DNA of 25,333 nucleotides from CAYYWV01 sp964475385 (GTDB lineage: Bacteria; Pseudomonadota; Alphaproteobacteria; JAAXGF01): the NCBI GenBank assembly GCA_964475385.1, contig CAYYWV010000029.1:1-25333 (forward strand), read 5' to 3'. A model generated the notes under the pieces. The model was not told the DNA's origin. It ran no database searches and saw only the letters and a list, made by a program, of their open reading frames with translations. Made by a program: the position numbers and the translations under genes. Shown one piece after another: positions 25,299 to 25,333 of this stretch (position 1 is the first letter of the stretch; every line of letters begins with the position of its first letter).

Positions 25299-25333
25299 CG
25301 GATTTGCGCCTGTCGGCCCGTCCCCTGCGACGC

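Overview
The window is a GC-rich stretch of an alphaproteobacterial chromosome, most like a Rhodospirillales-type organism. The support is an Irr-type Fur protein, ubiquinone genes ubiE/ubiB next to coaBC-dut, the rimP-to-pnp translation cluster, and a uniformly GC-rich third codon position. A run of exactly 100 N (2016-2115) shows it is a draft scaffold. I see no tRNA, rRNA, CRISPR array, insertion sequence or prophage gene. No gene-free stretch exceeds 300 bases; the longest are 12207-12433, 6959-7162, 15438-15636 and 10113-10299.

Region 1 (1-9328, all +) is the translation and RNA cluster: rimP (5' cut by the window edge), nusA (3' end in the gap), a ylxR-L7Ae RNA-binding protein, infB, rbfA, truB, rpsO and pnp. 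The genes are packed tightly except for a 204-bp rpsO-pnp spacer rich in hairpins. Region 2 (9381-14917, all +) starts with a glycerophosphodiester phosphodiesterase. A doubtful 63-aa ORF, a nitronate-monooxygenase-like flavoprotein with a C-terminal cysteine cluster, and the iron regulator irr follow. Then come a rubredoxin-less rubrerythrin, a GlpC/HdrD-like Fe-S protein and a DUF3501 protein. An Irr-box-like palindrome lies directly against a good sigma70 promoter in front of the rubrerythrin gene, so this part reads as an iron and peroxide stress module.

Region 3 (14931-17782) holds a secreted SH3-domain protein (-), a glyoxylate/hydroxypyruvate reductase-type dehydrogenase (+), and a pair of translationally coupled lipoproteins (+) behind a promoter that overlaps a palindrome. 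Region 4 (17836-23442, all -) reads ubiE, ubiB, coaBC, dut, moeB-like, dsrE-like, with stop/start overlaps or gaps of a few bases except for 78 bp between ubiB and coaBC. Region 5 (23573-25298, +) is mutM, divergent from ubiE, then an enoyl-CoA hydratase. In other alphaproteobacteria the order mutM-echA usually leads to rpsT and dnaA, so the window may end close to the replication origin.

The most unusual item is the ubiE gene. A complete XRE-type helix-turn-helix domain (residues about 4-60) is fused in frame to the N-terminus of a full-length UbiE methyltransferase, with no start codon available at the junction. A perfect inverted repeat, GTTTC-N7-GAAAC, lies in its promoter region and is a candidate operator for self-regulation. 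Other points of interest are the Irr-box/rubrerythrin promoter, the rubrerythrin/Fe-S/DUF3501 trio, the cysteine cluster of the flavin oxidoreductase, and short intergenic elements beginning CTAGAG.
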